Positions 15,282 through 24,182 are shown, counted from the stretch's first letter. The stretch: DNA of 32,769 bases from SVTX01 sp045602385 (GCA_045602385.1 JAZSBL010000052.1:1-32769); one strand, 5' to 3'. Notes: generated from the letters alone by a model not told the origin. Numbers and translations: made by a program.

Positions 15282-16805
15282 TTATATGATAAGGAAATGC
15301 ACCCCTTCAAGAGTTGAGGTAGAGTCGGATATATCCCCTGCTCTTACCTTGTTCGTTCGGCAAAGTGAATTTACGGTCTTGCCGTATTTTTTTGCAATGC
15401 TCCAAAGGCTGTCATTGCCCGACGGATAGCATATTACGTATTCGCCGCGTGCGCGGTCTATCTCCTCGCCAAAGCTCACACTGTCAAGCATGACCGTCTT
15501 GTCGGGACATGAGATCACTCCCGTCAGCATCACCTCTCCGTCAATGCCGATGCGCTCTCCGTCAAGCCTTGGACGAATACTGATTATTTCCGCGGTGGCG
15601 CTGGCATATGAGGTGCTGTCATCCTCTGCCCTTGCTTCTACCGAATATCGGTAGGGCATCTCAAGCTCAAAATTAGAGTATTCGCCATCCTTTTGCGCGA
15701 TAACCGAATACTTGGACTTGCCCGTAAACACCCATCTTGACCCCTCAAGAACGGAGCTTTCGGGACATGCAACACCGTATATATCTATTATTTTGTGCTC
15801 CGGAGAAAGACCAACTTCCTCAAGAGTCATAGCATCGCTCTGCGTAAAGTTTGCGTTGAATGCCCTACCCTCGCAAAGCGTGGGTATCTCGCGGTATTCA
15901 CACTCTGTCTTGTGAGTGATTGAATACATATCCTTTACGTATTTGACGATTTCGTTTTTACATGCGGATACCTCAAGTATTATCCCTACGTCAATACCTA
16001 TTCTGTCGTCCTCTACGTTTATGCTCATCTCGCACACGCTTCCCTTCGCGTTAGCGTGCGAATTCGCATCTGCGCCCTCAGTCATTATCACCTCGGAGAA
16101 CGGCAGGCGGCGGAGCGCGGTATAGGGTACGCCGTCAGACTCGTGACACATAAGCAGCTTAAGATATAGCTCACCCTTTACGTTTACCGCGCCCGCGCTT
16201 ACGCCGACCTCACCGATGAGGACGTGTCCGTCCGCAGAGACTATTCGTGTGTCGCTGTCCTTGCCCTGTATTATCTCGTCGCAAAGATGTATCATTTCGC
16301 TCTGCGCAAACATTCTTCTCGTAATTCGCTTTCCTTCAACAAGGATCTGGTTTTCACCGCCCATGTTCATAAAGCCCATATCAAGGGGCATATCCCCATA
16401 CATTCTCGCCCTTGTTTTCAGACGGCATTTAACGTTAAGCTTTCTCGGAGAGGTCACTCTACCCCCTACGCTTTCGGGAATTATCTCGGCGTCTGCGGTC
16501 ATATTGACAAGCGTCAGCTCATTCTTGTCCATCGGCACGCTCGTCTTATATTCCGCGGACACAGGTGCGCAGTATATCTGGTTGTCACTTCCGATATAAT
16601 GCACGTAATAGTCTATGACCCCCGTAAACTCGCCCTCACTGTCGCCAATATATTTAGAGGGCGGCAGTACCCTTGCATTTACCTTTAAAAGTCTTTTGAT
16701 CTCCGGCTGATAATCAGGCAGTGTAAAATCTCCGGAAAGGTCGGTGGTGGTACTTTTTTCGTTTATCGGCACCTGAATGTATGCGCCGTTTGATTGATTC
16801 TCCAT
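15282..16805 (-). CDS. SPOCS (DUF3794) protein with C-terminal LysM domain, SipL/SpoVID-like
   Basis: 507 residues with GGAGG before the start. The body consists of DUF3794/SPOCS-type beta-rich repeats; recurrent segments such as LPDYQPEIKRLLKVNARV, KLNVKCRLKTRARM and SVCEMSINVEDDRIG mark it. The end (about 455-507) is a LysM domain: YVICYPSGNDSLWSIAKKYG, then LCRTNK and a hydrophobic close. The same order (SPOCS repeats then LysM) is found in SipL, the clostridial spore-coat morphogenetic protein that binds SpoIVA, so a mother-cell role at the spore surface is likely. No signal peptide is seen, as expected. Exact orthology to SipL cannot be settled by eye. Confidence 0.85.
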   Translation of the reverse strand: MENQSNGAYIQVPINEKSTTTDLSGDFTLPDYQPEIKRLLKVNARVLPPSKYIGDSEGEFTGVIDYYVHYIGSDNQIYCAPVSAEYKTSVPMDKNELTLVNMTADAEIIPESVGGRVTSPRKLNVKCRLKTRARMYGDMPLDMGFMNMGGENQILVEGKRITRRMFAQSEMIHLCDEIIQGKDSDTRIVSADGHVLIGEVGVSAGAVNVKGELYLKLLMCHESDGVPYTALRRLPFSEVIMTEGADANSHANAKGSVCEMSINVEDDRIGIDVGIILEVSACKNEIVKYVKDMYSITHKTECEYREIPTLCEGRAFNANFTQSDAMTLEEVGLSPEHKIIDIYGVACPESSVLEGSRWVFTGKSKYSVIAQKDGEYSNFELEMPYRYSVEARAEDDSTSYASATAEIISIRPRLDGERIGIDGEVMLTGVISCPDKTVMLDSVSFGEEIDRARGEYVICYPSGNDSLWSIAKKYGKTVNSLCRTNKVRAGDISDSTSTLEGVHFLII

Positions 16806-16864
16806 TCTGTTTCCTCCGATTTTTGTGTTTATTTCTCGGTTAATTCTATGTAATAGCCGTAGAA

Positions 16865-16894
16865 ATTATACCGCGAGCAGATCATTGGAAACAA
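16865..16894 (-). promoter_or_regulatory. possible promoter of the SPOCS gene
   Basis: Minus strand TATAAT (16865-16870) with TTGTTT (16889-16894) 18 bp upstream. A sporulation sigma factor promoter would be expected for a coat gene but I could not identify one with confidence. Confidence 0.45.
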
Positions 16895-16997
16895 AAATAA
16901 AATCGACCATGTCGCGCGTGCCCCAAAACACATATACTCATACAGAAGCTCATTTTCACAATATCAATGCCGCACTTGCGGCGGAACGGAGAGAAAT

Positions 16998-17573
16998 ATG
17001 ATAGTCTACAAGGAATACAACCGCGCGCGTGCCGTTGAATACGCGCGCCGCTGGGCGCTTTCGCGCAATCCCCTTTTTACCGATTTTGCAGGTCGCGGCG
17101 GCGACTGCACCAACTTTGTCTCGCAATGTATTTACGCGGGCAGCTGTCAGATGAATTTCACAACCGACTTTGGCTGGTACTACATAAACCCCAACGATCG
17201 CGCCCCGGCATGGAGCAGTGTGGAATTTCTTTACGACTTTCTGACGGGAAGTCCGATTTTTATACAGGCAAACGGAGGAATAGGACCTTACGGTATCGAG
17301 GTGGATTCAAGGGGAGCTATTGAGGGCGACGTGGTCCAGCTTGCCGACGAGAGCGGCGACTTTTATCACACACTCATGATAACCGGCTTTTCAGGCGGTC
17401 AAACGCTTGTTTCCGCGCACACCAACGATGCGCTTGATAAGCCTCTTTCAACCTACAATTTTGCCTCCCTGCGATATATACACATAGAGGGCGTGCGCAT
17501 AGAGGTTGCAGACGACACCTGCTTTAACGAGCTTATTGACGGAGTATCCCTCGGCTTGCCTGAAGGAATATAA
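16998..17573 (+). CDS. Amidase_6 domain protein (NlpC/P60-like cysteine peptidase fold)
   Basis: 191 residues, GGAGAG before the start. Family core: YARRWALSRNP, then GGDCTNFVSQCIYAG with nucleophile C37, a W-rich YYINPND..PAWSSVEFLYDFL region, FYHTLMITG with H124, and SAHTND. This domain (putative amidase, Pfam Amidase_6) occurs in Clostridia and Bacilli, often in secreted or spore-associated proteins; here no signal peptide is present. It is divergent from the SPOCS gene, sharing a 192-bp intergenic region. Confidence 0.85.
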   Translation: MIVYKEYNRARAVEYARRWALSRNPLFTDFAGRGGDCTNFVSQCIYAGSCQMNFTTDFGWYYINPNDRAPAWSSVEFLYDFLTGSPIFIQANGGIGPYGIEVDSRGAIEGDVVQLADESGDFYHTLMITGFSGGQTLVSAHTNDALDKPLSTYNFASLRYIHIEGVRIEVADDTCFNELIDGVSLGLPEGI

Positions 17574-17613
17574 AAAATTATTGGCTTTAAAGATAAAAAC
17601 CCTCCGTCAAACA

Positions 17614-17642
17614 TTGACAAAGTCCACACACTGTGTTAAAAT
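17614..17642 (+). promoter_or_regulatory. sigma-A promoter of the AI-2E-type permease
   Basis: TTGACA (17614-17619), 17-bp spacer, TAAAAT (17637-17642), 44 bp before the start codon. Confidence 0.88.
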
Positions 17643-17685
17643 GTATTAAGACGTATAAATAACTACGTGAAAGGATTTATTCGAA

Positions 17686-19011
17686 ATGAATAAGGAAAAG
17701 ATAAAAAAGGGCCTGGCCATCTCCGGCATCATATTCTTGGGTCTGGCACTTGCTATAACCTATTTCTTCTTACTTTATAGCAATGCATCCATCGGTGCCG
17801 CCTTCAAGGAGGTCGCGATCGTGCTCCGTCCCTTTATAATAGGCGCTGTTATCGCTTATATATTAAAGTCCACGTGTAACGGATATGAAAGGCTTATTTT
17901 AAAGCTTTTTGCCAAGAAGAAAAAGCATAACCCCAAAAAGGATGCAAACCGTGCAAACATAATCGCGGTAGCTCTAACCTATATAACCTGGGCTGTCGTA
18001 GTGGGCGGACTTTTGCTTATAGCGATTCCGCAAATAGTCGAGAGCGTAACGGTGTTCATTCAGGATATCGTCAACAATATGCCTGCGTACATCGAAACCG
18101 TTAACAATTGGATCTCCGGCTTTAAGATACAGTACCCCGACGTCGCGCCTTTTCTTGATAGGGCTTGGGAATTTATTGTAAATTGGCTTGCAAACGATCT
18201 TGCTCCTCAGATTCCCGAGATCGGCGGCTCTATCGTTCTCGGTGCCCTTGAGGTATTTAACGTACTTAAGGACTTCGTCATAGGTCTTATCATTTCTGTC
18301 TTTATGCTTGCGGGCAGAAAGGTCTTTGCAAGAAAGACATCTCTTTTGATCAAAGCTTTGTTTAAGGAAAAGCATGCAAATGCCATACTCAACGAGGCGA
18401 GATTTGCCGATAAGATGTTCGGCGGATTTCTTGAAGGTAAGATCATCGATTCGACTATCGTCGGAATGCTTTATTTCGTTGCTCTTACGCTCATGGACAT
18501 TCGTTACGCGGCTTTGCTTGCACTTATCTGCGGCGTAACCAATATCATTCCCTTCTTCGGCCCCTTTATCGGCGCCGTTCCGTCCGGACTTATCATTCTT
18601 ATGTCGAATGACGAGCCCTGGACAAAGCTTATCTACTTCGTTATATTCGTTTGTGTGGCTCAGTTCATTGACGGATACTTCATCGATCCCCATATAGTCG
18701 GCAGCCATATCAAGATGTCACCCTTCGCGGTAATCTTTGCGGTGCTGGTATTCGGCGGTCTTTGGGGCTTTGGCGGATTGCTCATAGGTGTTCCCACATT
18801 TGCGGTCATCTACGACATATTCAGAAAGATCATGTTCCAACACCTCAGAAAAACGGGCAAAAAGGATATTCTCCGTAAATATCTTGAGGAATCCGGAAAA
18901 ATAAAGCCCAAACCCGAAGCGGCAGAAGCAACTGCTGCGGCAGTGGCGGCAGATGCTCCTGCAGAGACCGTTGCGGCAGAGACCTCATCAAAAACAAATA
19001 ACGAGCAGTAA
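17686..19011 (+). CDS. AI-2E family transporter (UPF0118/YtvI-like membrane protein)
   Basis: 441 residues. Eight or so membrane segments: two near the N-terminus, a long amphipathic extracellular region (IVNNMPAYIETVNNWI), then the family core IIDSTIVGMLYF, RYAALLALICGVTNIIPFFGPFIGAVP and a closing GGLWGFGGLLIGVPTFAVIYD. Members export AI-2, auxin-like or Na+/H+ depending on subgroup, so substrate is unknown. The last 45 residues are a soluble Ala/Glu/Thr-rich tail. AAAGGA precedes the start. Confidence 0.9.
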   Translation: MNKEKIKKGLAISGIIFLGLALAITYFFLLYSNASIGAAFKEVAIVLRPFIIGAVIAYILKSTCNGYERLILKLFAKKKKHNPKKDANRANIIAVALTYITWAVVVGGLLLIAIPQIVESVTVFIQDIVNNMPAYIETVNNWISGFKIQYPDVAPFLDRAWEFIVNWLANDLAPQIPEIGGSIVLGALEVFNVLKDFVIGLIISVFMLAGRKVFARKTSLLIKALFKEKHANAILNEARFADKMFGGFLEGKIIDSTIVGMLYFVALTLMDIRYAALLALICGVTNIIPFFGPFIGAVPSGLIILMSNDEPWTKLIYFVIFVCVAQFIDGYFIDPHIVGSHIKMSPFAVIFAVLVFGGLWGFGGLLIGVPTFAVIYDIFRKIMFQHLRKTGKKDILRKYLEESGKIKPKPEAAEATAAAVAADAPAETVAAETSSKTNNEQ

Positions 19012-19021
19012 TATAACCTAA

Positions 19022-19058
19022 AAGGTCGTTGTGAGAATCTCACAACGACCTTGATTTT
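19022..19058. terminator. terminator between permease and winged-helix gene
   Basis: 14-bp perfect stem AAGGTCGTTGTGAG (19022-19035) / complement (19039-19052), 3-nt loop, then GATTTTAT. It lies between convergent genes; T-runs are modest on both sides. Confidence 0.8.
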
Positions 19059-19365
19059 ATATGTATTCCGCGATCCTGTATTCGGCGTGTCTGTTACCCT
19101 CGATCAGCTTCCGGCCTGTTATAGGCAACGCCTTTTTATTGATATTCGCCACATGCACGGGGACCGAGCCGGTTGATATATCTATCATTTGGGCAAGCTC
19201 GGATCTGCGAATAGCGCAGCCTGCGCTCAAAAGCGCCTTTAGCATCTCATACTCCTTTTCGGTCAGATCTATTCTGTACCCCAAGACCAGCGCGCTCCTG
19301 CCGTCATCTTCAAGGGCAAGCTTAATAAAATCAAACACGCCGGTAATTTCCTTATTTTCCATCAT
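19057..19365 (-). CDS. orphan OmpR/PhoB-type winged-helix protein without receiver domain
   Basis: 102 residues. A winged-helix DNA-binding domain of response-regulator type is seen: beta strands YRIDL, then TEKEYEMLKALLSAG, the helix pair RRSELAQMIDIS/TGSVPVHVANINKKA as recognition helix, and the wing R-K-L-I-E-G...AEYRI. There is no phosphoacceptor receiver domain and no kinase nearby. CGGAGC lies 5 nt before the first of two ATGs, either of which could be used. It could be a transcription factor or a stand-alone remnant. Confidence 0.7.
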   Translation of the reverse strand: MMENKEITGVFDFIKLALEDDGRSALVLGYRIDLTEKEYEMLKALLSAGCAIRRSELAQMIDISTGSVPVHVANINKKALPITGRKLIEGNRHAEYRIAEYI

Positions 19366-19389
19366 ATAAGCTCCGTTTCATCTGTCTAT

Positions 19390-19426
19390 CAAAAGAGCCC
19401 GACGGCAATCTGCCATCGGGCTTTTT
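19390..19426 (-). terminator. terminator of tRNA-Lys
   Basis: AGCCCGACGGCA / TGCCATCGGGCT stem (one G-T pair) with a short loop directly after the tRNA 3' end on the minus strand, followed by CTTTTG. A T6 run on the plus side makes it look bidirectional. Confidence 0.8.
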
Positions 19427-19502
19427 TGGTGACCCGCCGGAGACTCGAACTCCGGACCCCTTGATTAAAAGTCAAGTGCTCTACCGTCTGAGCTAGCGGG
19501 TC
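19427..19502 (-). tRNA. tRNA-Lys(TTT)
   Basis: Reverse complement has acceptor GACCCGC/GCGGGTC, discriminator A, encoded CCA and anticodon loop CTTTTAA (TTT, Lys). Confidence 0.97.
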
Positions 19503-19520
19503 ATTTTTTGCTACCCGACT

Positions 19521-19549
19521 ATTATACCACACATAAATGGCTTTGTCAA
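19521..19549 (-). promoter_or_regulatory. sigma-A promoter of tRNA-Lys
   Basis: Minus strand TTGACA (19544-19549), 17-bp spacer, TATAAT (19521-19526): full consensus. Confidence 0.93.
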
Positions 19550-19627
19550 CAATTAATTTAAAAAGAATATACACAAAATAAAATTTTTTTGGAAAATCTC
19601 ATTTGTGTATATTTCTTTTATATTATT

Positions 19628-20140
19628 TTAGACCGATTTTTTTATAAGATCTGCCAGCTGAGATATGTTTTCGTCCAATATCGTCGGCAAGGACATATCA
19701 TCTCTGCCCTCTCCGTTGTTACCGCCACCCAGTATCTCAGAGCGGACCGACTTGACTATCAGCTTGTCAAATCCCCTGAATCTTGCGGGATCAAGGCTTC
19801 CGCCAAGGCATGTAATATCGATCGCCCTTTCCTTGAGAGGGGCGGGCAGAGCCTTCTCGGCATATTCCTCCGCGCAGTCTATAAATCCGCAACACATATA
19901 GTATGCGGTCTTTACCCCCAGAAGCTCGTCCGTATGCTCTTTCAAATATCTTCTTGCCTTCTTTGCGGGCCTTCCCATTCTTATCGGGAAGCCTATGACT
20001 GCAAGGTCATATTCGGTCACACTGTGACTCTCGTTCATATCTATAAGAGTCACCTCGTGGGCAGACAGCTCTCGCATAAGAAGCTCTGCGCACTCACGCG
20101 TAGTGCCCCCCGTCGTTGTATATATAATAGCTATTTTCAC
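19628..20140 (-). CDS. flavodoxin-domain protein (Flavodoxin_5/HemG-like)
   Basis: 170 residues starting with GTG (20138-20140) 6 nt after GGAG. The FMN phosphate loop is YTTTGGTTREC (7-17). Next come DLAVIGFPIRMGRP and a YMCCGF segment typical of the short flavodoxin group related to protoporphyrinogen oxidase HemG. It is likely an electron-transfer or quinone-type reductase; the substrate is unknown. It is a single gene read away from ligA. Confidence 0.82.
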   Translation of the reverse strand: MKIAIIYTTTGGTTRECAELLMRELSAHEVTLIDMNESHSVTEYDLAVIGFPIRMGRPAKKARRYLKEHTDELLGVKTAYYMCCGFIDCAEEYAEKALPAPLKERAIDITCLGGSLDPARFRGFDKLIVKSVRSEILGGGNNGEGRDDMSLPTILDENISQLADLIKKSV

Positions 20141-20208
20141 TTTTTTCTCCGTTTTGTCGCTTTTTTATTATTATAACTCTTATTTGTTAAGAAATCAAGA
20201 TAAAATCG

Positions 20209-20237
20209 TTGAAAAAGTGCGCGTTTTGTGATATACT
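20209..20237 (+). promoter_or_regulatory. sigma-A promoter of ligA
   Basis: TTGAAA (20209-20214), 17-bp spacer, TATACT (20232-20237). Confidence 0.8.
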
Positions 20238-20277
20238 ATTTATATATGCTCATTTAACTTGAAGGGACGGTATTTTT

Positions 20278-22281
20278 ATGTCCGAGAAACAGGAAATATT
20301 TGAAAAGATCAAAAAGCTGCGCCGTGAGCTTACTCACCACGCAAAGCTCTATTACGTCTACGACTCCCCCGAGATCTCCGACTACGAATATGACATGATG
20401 TTCGCAGAGCTTAAAAGATTAGAGGCCGAAAATCCCGAATTTTTCGATCCCGAATCCCCTACCGTACGCGTTGGCGGACAGGCACTTGACAAGTTCAATA
20501 AGGTGACTCACACCGCGAGAATGGACTCGCTCGCCGACGTTTTTTCGTACGACGAGCTGCTTGATTTCATTTCGGGTGTAAACAAAATAGTCCCCGACAC
20601 ACTCTGGTCGGTCGAGCCAAAGATCGACGGTCTTTCGGTATCTCTGAGATACGAAAAAGGCGTTTTCGTGCAGGGTGCAACACGCGGCGACGGTGTCGTC
20701 GGCGAGGACGTTACCCAGAATCTCCGCACTGTCTTCTCTATTCCCATGACACTCCCGGAGCCTCTTGATATAGTCGTGCGCGGTGAGGTATATATGCCCA
20801 GACAGGTATTTGAGCGCATTAATGCAAAGCGTGAATCCGAGGGCAAGGCGCTTATGGCAAACCCGCGCAACGCGGCGGCAGGCTCACTCCGTCAGCTTGA
20901 CCCCTCTATCACCGCAAGCCGCGGACTTGATATTTTCGTATTTAATTTTCAAGAGGGCTCGCTCTATCCCGACGGACATGCTCCCGAGAGTCATACCGAA
21001 ACCCTTGACAGACTTGAGGCGCTCGGATTCTCTGTTGTAAAAATGAGAGCCAAGACCGGCGACGCAGACAGTATTATCGAGCATATCAAATCGATAGGCG
21101 CTAAGCGTGATTCGCTCCCCTATGACATTGACGGCGTTGTAGTCAAGGCAGATCTCCTTGCCGACAGAAAAATTATCGGCGAGGGTACAAGCACGCCTAA
21201 ATGGGCGGCGGCTTATAAATTCCCGCCCGAGGAAAAACAGACAAGACTCGAGGATATCACGATAAACGTAGGTCGTACAGGCGTCCTGACACCTACCGCG
21301 GTCCTCTCCCCCGTCCGTCTTGCAGGCACGTCTGTAAGCCGCGCATCTCTACACAATCTTGATTTTATCCGCAAGCGCTCAATCATGCTTGGCGATATTG
21401 TAACCGTCCGCAAGGCGGGTGATATTATCCCCGAGGTGCTTTGCGCTCATCCCGAAAAGCGTACGGGCGAGGAGCGTGAATTTAATATGCCAACGCTTTG
21501 CCCCTCCTGCGGCGAGAAGGTCAGCTATGACCCCGACGAGGCGGCGGCAGTTCGTTGCACGAACCCCTCCTGCCCCGCTCAGCTCTCACGCGCCATTGAG
21601 CATTTTGCATCCAAGGCGGCGATGAACATTGACGGTCTTGGTCCTCAGATAATCGATCTTTTGATAGACAATAACCTGATAACAAGCGCCGCAGACCTCT
21701 ATACTCTTGCGGTCGACGACGTTAAAAATCTTGAAAGAATGGGCGAAAAATCCGCCCAAAACCTGATAGAGGCAATTGAAGCCTCCAAGTCACGCGGACT
21801 AGAGAGATTGCTCGCGGCTATCGGTATCCCCAATGTCGGCGAGGTGGCGGCGACCGCGCTCGCGGCAAAATTCCGCACTCTGGACGCGTGCATGTCTGCA
21901 AGCCGCGACGAGCTTATCGCTATCCCCGATTTCGGCGAGATAACCGCGGACTGCGTGCTTGATTTCTTTGCGCGCCCCCGCAACCTTCAGCTTTGCGAAA
22001 GACTTAAAGCTGCCGGACTGCTTTGCGAGGCGGTCAAGATGGCGACAAGCGATAAATTCGCAGGACTTACCTTCGTACTGACAGGCACACTCCCCACCCT
22101 CTCGCGCGACGAGGCAGCCGAGATGATAAAGGCAGAGGGCGGTAAGGTGTCGGGCTCTGTATCAAAGAAAACGAGCTACGTCGTAGCAGGCGATGCCGCA
22201 GGCAGTAAGCTGACAAAGGCACGCGAGCTTGGCGTGACCGTCATCGACGAGGAAACACTTATAAAAATGATAAAGGAATAA
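20278..22281 (+). CDS. ligA: NAD-dependent DNA ligase LigA
   Basis: 667 residues, the normal length. It seals nicks in replication and repair using NAD+. Domains in order: Ia (1-60, with YYVYDSPEISDYEYD), adenylation domain with nucleophile K115 in EPKIDG, RGDGVVGEDVT and DGVVVKAD, OB fold, four-cysteine zinc finger (CPSC...CTNPSC near 410-435), helix-hairpin-helix repeats (NIDGLGPQ, NLERMGEKSAQN, IPNVGEVAA) and a C-terminal BRCT domain (about 590-667). AAGGGACGG precedes the start. Confidence 0.98.
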   Translation: MSEKQEIFEKIKKLRRELTHHAKLYYVYDSPEISDYEYDMMFAELKRLEAENPEFFDPESPTVRVGGQALDKFNKVTHTARMDSLADVFSYDELLDFISGVNKIVPDTLWSVEPKIDGLSVSLRYEKGVFVQGATRGDGVVGEDVTQNLRTVFSIPMTLPEPLDIVVRGEVYMPRQVFERINAKRESEGKALMANPRNAAAGSLRQLDPSITASRGLDIFVFNFQEGSLYPDGHAPESHTETLDRLEALGFSVVKMRAKTGDADSIIEHIKSIGAKRDSLPYDIDGVVVKADLLADRKIIGEGTSTPKWAAAYKFPPEEKQTRLEDITINVGRTGVLTPTAVLSPVRLAGTSVSRASLHNLDFIRKRSIMLGDIVTVRKAGDIIPEVLCAHPEKRTGEEREFNMPTLCPSCGEKVSYDPDEAAAVRCTNPSCPAQLSRAIEHFASKAAMNIDGLGPQIIDLLIDNNLITSAADLYTLAVDDVKNLERMGEKSAQNLIEAIEASKSRGLERLLAAIGIPNVGEVAATALAAKFRTLDACMSASRDELIAIPDFGEITADCVLDFFARPRNLQLCERLKAAGLLCEAVKMATSDKFAGLTFVLTGTLPTLSRDEAAEMIKAEGGKVSGSVSKKTSYVVAGDAAGSKLTKARELGVTVIDEETLIKMIKE

Positions 22282-22845
22282 TTATCTTATTCCCGTATAT
22301 TCAACAATTCCGTTATAAATTCCCTGCGCAAAAAGGCGCGGATTATCTCTCATAAGAGCCGCATCACCGGGATTTGATATAAATCCAAGCTCAACCAAGA
22401 CCGCGGGCATCGTAGTTTTCTTTAAGACGTAGAGTCCGGGACGGACCTTCATTCCCCTATCCTGAAGTCCGGTAATATTGGATATGGAATCAACTATGTC
22501 CTCTCCAAGATCAAAGGCTCTGCTCGGTCGCGAGTAGGCGTATGCCTCAACTCCGTTTGCGCTTGAGTCAAGCGAGGCGTTGGTGTGGATGCTGATAAAA
22601 TAGTCGGCTCCCCAACTGTTCGCCTCGGTCGTTCTCGCGCGCAGGCTTGACGCGTTTGACGTGCCAAGCTGTGTTTCGGGAGTCGGGCGGGAAAGCTTCA
22701 CGTCCCAGTTGCCGCTTCTGCGCAACAGAGCTGCAAGCTCCTGACCTACTCTGTATGTAATATCCTGCTCGCGAAGCCCGTTTCCCTCCGCGCCGGTGTT
22801 TGGAGGTTCGGGATTGTGTCCCTGATCGATATATATCTTAGGCAT
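22282..22845 (-). CDS. N-acetylmuramoyl-L-alanine amidase (Amidase_3), no signal peptide
   Basis: 187 residues, one complete Amidase_3 catalytic domain. Zinc ligands are H10 (DQGHN), E26 (LREQD) and H87 (SIHTNA), with catalytic E152 in VELGFISN. It cleaves the MurNAc-L-alanine bond of peptidoglycan. No signal peptide, cell-wall binding or membrane segment is present, which is like phage- or prophage-type lysins and some sporulation amidases. Its stop codon abuts the ligA stop with no bases between. Confidence 0.9.
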   Translation of the reverse strand: MPKIYIDQGHNPEPPNTGAEGNGLREQDITYRVGQELAALLRRSGNWDVKLSRPTPETQLGTSNASSLRARTTEANSWGADYFISIHTNASLDSSANGVEAYAYSRPSRAFDLGEDIVDSISNITGLQDRGMKVRPGLYVLKKTTMPAVLVELGFISNPGDAALMRDNPRLFAQGIYNGIVEYTGIR

Positions 22846-22935
22846 TATTTTATCCCCCTGTATCTGTTTTTCTCTATTATTTTATGTTAAGCGCGCGACT
22901 TATGTTCAAAAGACGCGCTGACGGAAAGGCATTTT

Positions 22936-23835
22936 ATGACTGACCATATTTCCGAGCTTGATCTCGGAGTTAGCATCTCTCCCGAAAAAAATCGTGTTGA
23001 GGGCGGAGTTCTCTACCTTGTGGCAACTCCTGTCGGCAATCTTGCCGATATATCCGCGCGCGCCGTAAAGGTGCTGAGCGAGGTAGATTTTATCGCCGCA
23101 GAGGATACTCGCAACTCTATGAGATTGCTCTCCTATCTCGGTATACAGAAGCCGATGCTCTCTTATTTTGAGCATAATAAGCGCTCGCACGGCGAGCTTA
23201 TCTGCGAAAGGCTCCAAAACGGCGAATCCTGCGCTCTGGTTACCGACGCGGGTACTCCCGCAATATCCGACCCCGGTGAGGATATAGTGGCGCTCTGCGC
23301 CTGCAAAGGCATCAAGGTAACGAGCATACCCGGCGCATGCGCCGCAATTCTGGCGCTGACCTTGTCGGGACTTCCCACCTCCCGCTTTTGCTTTGAGGGC
23401 TTCCTCTCCGCAGACAAAAAGGACAGACGTGACAGACTTGAGAAGATCAAGAATATAGAATATACCCTCATCTTCCACGAAGCGCCCCATAAATTGAAGG
23501 CAACGCTTCAGGATATGTCCAATATCCTTGGCGAAAACCGCAAAATATCGCTCTGCCGTGAGCTTACAAAGCTCAATGAGGATATACACCGCACAACGCT
23601 TTCTGGCGCAGTTGATTTTTATGAGGAAAACTCCCCCCGCGGTGAGTACGTGCTTGTAGTCGAGGGCGCAGCCGAGGGCAGCATGACCTCGGAGAAGGAC
23701 GATCTCCTCTCTTTGAGCGTTGAGGAGCACGTAGAGCATTATATTGCGCTCGGCATGAGCAAAAAGGACGCGATCAAGGCCACCGCCCACGACCGCGGAG
23801 TGCCGAAGAATGATATTTATATGAAGATGGTGTAA
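22936..23835 (+). CDS. rsmI: 16S rRNA (cytidine(1402)-2'-O)-methyltransferase RsmI
   Basis: 299 residues. The SAM-dependent tetrapyrrole-methylase fold is marked by LYLVATPVGNLADIS (28-42), AAEDTRN, LVTDAGTPAISDPGE and PGACAAILAL. It 2'-O-methylates C1402 in the ribosomal decoding centre. An extra 25 N-terminal residues precede the usual start, but GGAAAGG (22921-22927) lies 8 nt before this ATG and supports it. Confidence 0.95.
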   Translation: MTDHISELDLGVSISPEKNRVEGGVLYLVATPVGNLADISARAVKVLSEVDFIAAEDTRNSMRLLSYLGIQKPMLSYFEHNKRSHGELICERLQNGESCALVTDAGTPAISDPGEDIVALCACKGIKVTSIPGACAAILALTLSGLPTSRFCFEGFLSADKKDRRDRLEKIKNIEYTLIFHEAPHKLKATLQDMSNILGENRKISLCRELTKLNEDIHRTTLSGAVDFYEENSPRGEYVLVVEGAAEGSMTSEKDDLLSLSVEEHVEHYIALGMSKKDAIKATAHDRGVPKNDIYMKMV

Positions 23836-23856
23836 GAATTAGCAAATTGTATTCAT

Positions 23857-23896
23857 ATTAAGCATACTTAACTTTAATTAAGTATGCTTAATTTAT
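23857..23896 (+). terminator. terminator-like hairpin after rsmI
   Basis: Perfect 15-bp stem ATTAAGCATACTTAA (23857-23871) / complement (23878-23892) with a 6-nt loop; AT-rich with only a short T tail. Confidence 0.7.
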
Positions 23897-23943
23897 TGAT
23901 GCAAAATAAGATAAAAAATATATAAAATTTTTGAAAAAAAGTA

Positions 23944-23972
23944 TTGACAAAGCAAGTACATTGTGATATAAT
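23944..23972 (+). promoter_or_regulatory. sigma-A promoter of tRNA-Thr/tRNA-Tyr
   Basis: TTGACA (23944-23949), 17-bp spacer, TATAAT (23967-23972): full consensus. Confidence 0.94.
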
Positions 23973-24004
23973 ATCGTAGTCGGCGCAAGACCGACATAAA
24001 ATAT

Positions 24005-24079
24005 GCTGGTGTGGCTCAATGGCAGAGCAGCTGATTTGTAATCAGCAGGTTGATGGTTCGACTCCGTTCACCAGCTCCA
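24005..24079 (+). tRNA. tRNA-Thr(TGT)
   Basis: Acceptor GCTGGTG/CACCAGC, discriminator T, encoded CCA, anticodon loop TTTGTAA (TGT, Thr). Confidence 0.96.
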
Positions 24080-24082
24080 TAT

Positions 24083-24167
24083 GGGGGATTTCCCGAGCGG
24101 CCAAAGGGGGCAGACTGTAAATCTGTTGTCACTGACTTCGGTGGTCCGAATCCACCATCCCCCACCA
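24083..24167 (+). tRNA. tRNA-Tyr(GTA)
   Basis: 85 nt with long variable arm (class II), acceptor GGGGGAT/ATCCCCC, discriminator A, encoded CCA, anticodon loop CTGTAAA (GTA, Tyr). Its last 20 nt plus the following terminator half are repeated at 24308-24342, so this tRNA has probably served as an integration site. Confidence 0.97.
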
Positions 24168-24182
24168 AAAAAGACCAAAGGC
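24148..24182 (+). repeat. direct repeat copy 1 (tRNA-Tyr 3' end plus terminator arm), att-like
   Basis: 35 bp from GAATCCACC in the T-arm of tRNA-Tyr through AAAGGC of the terminator. The same 35 bp occur at 24308-24342. Repeats of a tRNA 3' end are the usual mark of site-specific integration. Confidence 0.85.

Noticed and set aside
22906..23790. 294-codon antisense open frame opposite rsmI
   Set aside because: It lies wholly within rsmI, has no ribosome binding site and its translation has no recognisable domain; it is a by-product of codon bias.
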